From JBLIOB01 sp047639575 (GTDB lineage: Bacteria; Bacteroidota; Bacteroidia; Flavobacteriales_D; Parvicellaceae), in assembly GCA_047639575.1 (NCBI GenBank), contig JBLIOB010000010.1, positions 1 to 35,961 on the forward strand: a DNA stretch of 35,961 nucleotides, in the 5' to 3' direction. This document shows positions 33,483-35,961 of this stretch, in pieces; positions within the stretch are counted from its first letter, which is position 1, and the number at the start of each line of letters is the position of its first letter. Position numbers and translations under genes: made by a program. Under the pieces are notes generated by a model, which worked only from the letters and a program-made list of their open reading frames with translations, ran no database searches and had not been told where the DNA came from.

Positions 33483-34540
33483 AAAAACGTCAATTCCTAG
33501 GGATTTTTATTCCACTTATTATTCTTGTAGTACTAGTAGCTCTAATTGTAGTTATGAAATCTGGTGAAGGAGCTAAATCTGACACTTCAGGAAACGTTTC
33601 CTCTGTGCCAATGGCAGAATTCGGAATCAAGGACACCGGGTCTGTAGATCAAGTTATTATCACTGAAGCTAATGGAGTTTCCATAATAGTTCAGCGAAGA
33701 ATGAACCCTGATCAGTGGAAGTTAGACAATGGCGAATTCAACGCCAGATATGATGCCATCCAGCTAATTCTAGAAACTGCGTTTAGAATTAAAGTAAAAC
33801 AAGAAGTCGATAAAAAAGGGGTCAGCAACGTGATCACGCAGATTGCTGCTCGAAATAAAAAGGTTGAATTTTTTAAAGATGGTGAAGACAATCCATTTAA
33901 AACATATTACGTAGGTAGTCCAACTCCAGACAAACTGGGAACATATATGCTATTAAAGGTCAAGGATGAAAAAGCTAAGAAACCTTACATCATGCACAAA
34001 CCTGGCATGTATGGAAATTTAGAGAGTCGGTTTTTTGCAGACAAAACAGAATGGAGAAGCACTTCAGTATTCAAATATGGAAGAGGCGATATAGCTAAGG
34101 TACATTTACAATTTTACGAAGAACCGCAAAGTTCTCACGTGGTTATGGTAGCTGAAAATGGCGACTTAACACTTCAAGATTTTAGCGGTGCAGAAGTTAC
34201 TAACTATGACAAATCTAGCGTTCAGAGGAATGTTACTTTGCTTCAAAGTTTAAATTATGAAGGATTCAATAATGAATTAAATTTAAAACAAGCTGATTCC
34301 GTTCGAAAAGCAACACCTTTTTACACGCTTGCTGTAACAAACAGGGACGGAGTTGAAACGAAAGTAGTTCTGCATAGAAAGAATGCTCCTGGAGGTTTAT
34401 TAGATTATAAAGGAGATCCAATCCTTTGGGATAAGGATAGATACTGGGGCAATTTCGCGGAAAGTCCAGAGCTAATGAAGCTTCAATCTTTTAGTTGGGG
34501 ACCAGTCTTTAAACCTATTCAATTTTTCACAAAAAAATAG
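33479..34540 (+). CDS. DUF4340-like membrane-anchored protein of the gldFG operon
   Basis: This 353-residue protein begins with one membrane helix (MKKRQFLGIFIPLIILVVLVALIVV), followed by an extracytoplasmic domain: EFGIKDTGSVDQVIITEANG, PDQWKLDNGEFNARYDAIQLILETAFRIKVKQEV, VEFFKDGEDNPFKTYYVGSPTPDKLGTYM, ESRFFADKTEWRSTSVFKY. The sensor-like W-x-L-x-N/D...L-I-x-x-x-x-x-I/L-x-V-K pattern is that of DUF4340 proteins, which commonly follow GldG-type ABC genes. The ATG overlaps the fusion gene's TGA (ATGA), so translation is coupled. It probably works with the transporter. Family membership is judged from motifs and context. Confidence 0.75.
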   Translation: MKKRQFLGIFIPLIILVVLVALIVVMKSGEGAKSDTSGNVSSVPMAEFGIKDTGSVDQVIITEANGVSIIVQRRMNPDQWKLDNGEFNARYDAIQLILETAFRIKVKQEVDKKGVSNVITQIAARNKKVEFFKDGEDNPFKTYYVGSPTPDKLGTYMLLKVKDEKAKKPYIMHKPGMYGNLESRFFADKTEWRSTSVFKYGRGDIAKVHLQFYEEPQSSHVVMVAENGDLTLQDFSGAEVTNYDKSSVQRNVTLLQSLNYEGFNNELNLKQADSVRKATPFYTLAVTNRDGVETKVVLHRKNAPGGLLDYKGDPILWDKDRYWGNFAESPELMKLQSFSWGPVFKPIQFFTKK

Positions 34541-34574
34541 TTGTTAATAACCCAGTAGAAACTGTTAATAATTA

Positions 34575-34591
34575 GAAGGTATATCACCTTC
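34575..34591. repeat. Inverted repeat upstream of the dnaN -7 box
   Basis: GAAGGT-ATATC-ACCTTC, a perfect 6-bp arm palindrome, sits at the -33 position of the dnaN promoter. No T run follows, so it is not a clear terminator; an operator is possible. Confidence 0.45.
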
Positions 34592-34600
34592 AATTACGAT

Positions 34601-34608
34601 TATATTTG
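34601..34608 (+). promoter_or_regulatory. -7 box (TATATTTG) for dnaN
   Basis: Exact TAnnTTTG with start near 34612, 24 bases before the ATG at 34636. The -33 element is replaced by the inverted repeat at 34575-34591. Confidence 0.4.
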
Positions 34609-34635
34609 TTGGCTTAGTTCCCAAATATAAAGTCG

Positions 34636-35757
34636 ATGAAATTTATTGTATCCAGTTCTTCTCTATTAAAGCAACTTCAAGGTATTGGAGGTGTTCTTAA
34701 CTCTAGTAACACTCTACCTATTCTAGATAACTTTTTGTTTGAAATTAAAGGAAAGTTACTAACCGTTTATGCGTCTGATTTAGAAACAACTATGACTACA
34801 AGTCTAGAAGTTGAAGCAAAAGAAGATGGAAACATTTGCATGCCTGCAAAAATGCTAATGGATACGTTAAAAGCATTTCCTGATCAACCTTTAACTTTTG
34901 ACATAGACAATAAAACTTACGGTGTTGAGATTTCATCTGATAATGGAAAGTATAAGCTTAGCGGTCAAAATGGCGCAGAATTTCCAAAAGTACCGACACT
35001 AGAATCTCCTTCTAAAGTAGAAATGCCGGCTAATATTTTAGCAACTGCTATTAACAAAACTATTTTCGCTACAGGTAATGATGATTTAAGACCTGTGATG
35101 AGTGGAGTTTATTTCCAATTAGAAAAAGACGGAATTACATTTGTTGCTACGGATGCACACAAACTGGTTCGGTACAAACGAACTGATGCTAAAGCAGATA
35201 AAGGAGCGTCTTTTATTGTTCCTAAAAAGCCACTTAACCTATTAAAAGGATTAATGGGGTCAACAGACTCAAACGTCACTTTAGAATACAACGAGAGCAA
35301 CGCATTTTTTGCTTTTGACAACATTACATTGATCTGTAGATTAATCGATGGGAAATATCCAAACTACGAAGCTGTTATCCCTAATGAAAACCCTAACAGA
35401 TTAACAATTGATAGAACAGGTCTTCAAAACTCGATTAAAAGAGTTTCAATTTTCGCTAACAAAACAACAAATCAGGTTAGGCTTAAAATGACTGGAAGTG
35501 ATTTGATGATTTCAGCGGAAGATTTAGATTTTTCAAATGCTGCTAATGAGCGATTAACTTGTAATTACCAAGGTGAAGACATGGAGATTGGTTTTAATTC
35601 TAGATTTTTAGTTGAGATGATCACTAATATGGACTCAGACGAAGCGATTATTGAAATGAGTGCTCCAAACAGAGCTGGAATTATTCTTCCCGGTGGTGAA
35701 AAATCAGGTGATGAAGAAATTCTAATGCTGGTAATGCCCGTAATGCTAAACTCGTAG
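34636..35757 (+). CDS. dnaN: DNA polymerase III beta subunit (sliding clamp)
   Basis: This 373-residue protein shows three clamp domains of about 120 residues: SSSLLKQLQGIGGVLNSSNTLPILDNFLFEI at the start, FPKVPTLESPSKVEMPANILATAINKTIFATGNDDLRPVMSGVYFQL in the middle with TDAHKLVRYKR, and NRLTIDRTGLQNSIKRVSIFANKTTNQVRLKM in the third. The C-terminus ends LMLVMPVMLNS, the M-P-M/V-x-L end of the family. The clamp encircles DNA and tethers polymerase III. It follows the GldFG/DUF4340 genes on the same strand, with its own candidate promoter. Confidence 0.97.
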   Translation: MKFIVSSSSLLKQLQGIGGVLNSSNTLPILDNFLFEIKGKLLTVYASDLETTMTTSLEVEAKEDGNICMPAKMLMDTLKAFPDQPLTFDIDNKTYGVEISSDNGKYKLSGQNGAEFPKVPTLESPSKVEMPANILATAINKTIFATGNDDLRPVMSGVYFQLEKDGITFVATDAHKLVRYKRTDAKADKGASFIVPKKPLNLLKGLMGSTDSNVTLEYNESNAFFAFDNITLICRLIDGKYPNYEAVIPNENPNRLTIDRTGLQNSIKRVSIFANKTTNQVRLKMTGSDLMISAEDLDFSNAANERLTCNYQGEDMEIGFNSRFLVEMITNMDSDEAIIEMSAPNRAGIILPGGEKSGDEEILMLVMPVMLNS

Positions 35758-35877
35758 AGGTTCATATACAACGCTCATTCTATTTATTACTTCTCATTAT
35801 TTCTATTTTCGGATTAAAAAATCGTGAGTTTTACAACGGTTGGAAAATTAGCTTACTCAGTTGCCAACATGATTGTA

Positions 35878-35885
35878 TACCTTTG
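35878..35885 (+). promoter_or_regulatory. -7 box (TACCTTTG) abutting the next start codon
   Basis: Exact TAnnTTTG ending 3 bases before the ATG at 35889, so the transcript would be leaderless or nearly so. A TTG at 35861 is 14 bases away, shorter than usual. Confidence 0.35.
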
Positions 35886-35888
35886 TAC

Positions 35889-35961
35889 ATGGCAAAATTT
35901 AACTTGAAACTTCTACGGTTCGTTGGACTATTGGAAGGAATCAGTTTTCTTCTTTTACTTG
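35889..35961 (+). CDS. DUF3817-family membrane protein (N-terminus only)
   Basis: The window ends 24 codons into this frame. The residues seen (MAKFNLKLLRFVGLLEGISF, then LLLL) match the start of DUF3817 proteins, small membrane proteins beginning with R-F-V-G-x-L-E-G-I-S-F-L-L-L. The start is the only ATG in the frame; the frame is open upstream to about 35755 but has no ATG and no protein-like match there. Function of the family is unknown. Confidence 0.7.
   Translation, partial: MAKFNLKLLRFVGLLEGISFLLLL

Noticed and set aside
35755..35888. Frame open upstream of the DUF3817 ATG
   Set aside because: No start codon of a usual type lies in it and the translation is not family-like. About 130 stop-free bases is expected by chance in AT-rich DNA.
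1..35961. CRISPR arrays, tRNA or rRNA genes, integrase/transposase genes
   Set aside because: No repeat-spacer pattern, no tRNA cloverleaf and no recombinase or transposase motif was seen by eye on either strand; a tRNA or IS search would settle it.

Overview
This is an AT-rich, densely coded chromosomal segment from a member of the Bacteroidota, most likely a gliding-type Flavobacteriia-like lineage. The evidence is a GldF/GldG gliding ABC transporter, a surface protein with a CHU/T9SS type B C-terminal sorting domain, a FecR-like secreted protein, a LytTR regulator with a His_kinase-type partner, BshC (bacillithiol), and repeated matches to the Bacteroidota promoter pattern (TTG, about 19 bases, TAnnTTTG). 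I saw no tRNA, rRNA, CRISPR array, transposase or phage structural gene. The window looks like core chromosome with a few accessory patches.

Layout. 1-3237 (all minus): the left-edge OmpH/Skp-like gene with a small upstream partner, a DUF1987/SiaC-like regulatory protein with its own terminator, and a LytTR response regulator with its membrane sensor kinase. 3323-5796 (plus): ACP phosphodiesterase, an Smr-domain protein, a secreted protein with a T9SS-like tail and a lipoprotein. 5862-7014 is loose: a 64-residue orphan ORF, a possible 3' gene remnant, a small glucosaminidase and a 372-base gene-free divergent spacer. 7015-10354: a FecR-like secreted protein and an 810-residue adhesin-like protein with exact 216-bp repeats. 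10404-20993: VOC protein, bshC, a PAS/GAF sensor without output domain, and a 2,000-residue propeller/7TM/PAS/GAF/PP2C phosphatase; two convergent gene pairs here overlap by 4 bases at their stop codons. 21039-23897: yggS, a candidate small RNA, two secreted or membrane proteins, and a HEAT-repeat/RRM gene pair with a textbook promoter. 23962-26340 (minus): a membrane protein, purC and phoH. 26375-28833 (plus): SAM hydrolase, ABM monooxygenase and an AGMO-like hydroxylase. A possible 78-bp mobile miniature element lies between the last of these and lysA. 30208-35961 (plus): an ACT-domain protein, a gldF-gldG fusion, a DUF4340-like partner, dnaN and the start of a DUF3817 gene.

Main themes. 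Signal transduction dominates: a LytTR two-component pair, a SiaC-like phosphoprotein whose usual phospho-acceptor threonine is isoleucine, a giant intact PP2C phosphatase and a facing sensor-only protein. Together these suggest a Bacteroidota partner-switching (SiaABC-like) network, but no SiaB-like kinase is visible here and the link is inference. The other candidates for something new are the 78-bp inverted-repeat element that appears to supply a stop codon, the roughly 75-nt candidate sRNA after yggS, and the GldF-GldG fusion coupled to dnaN.
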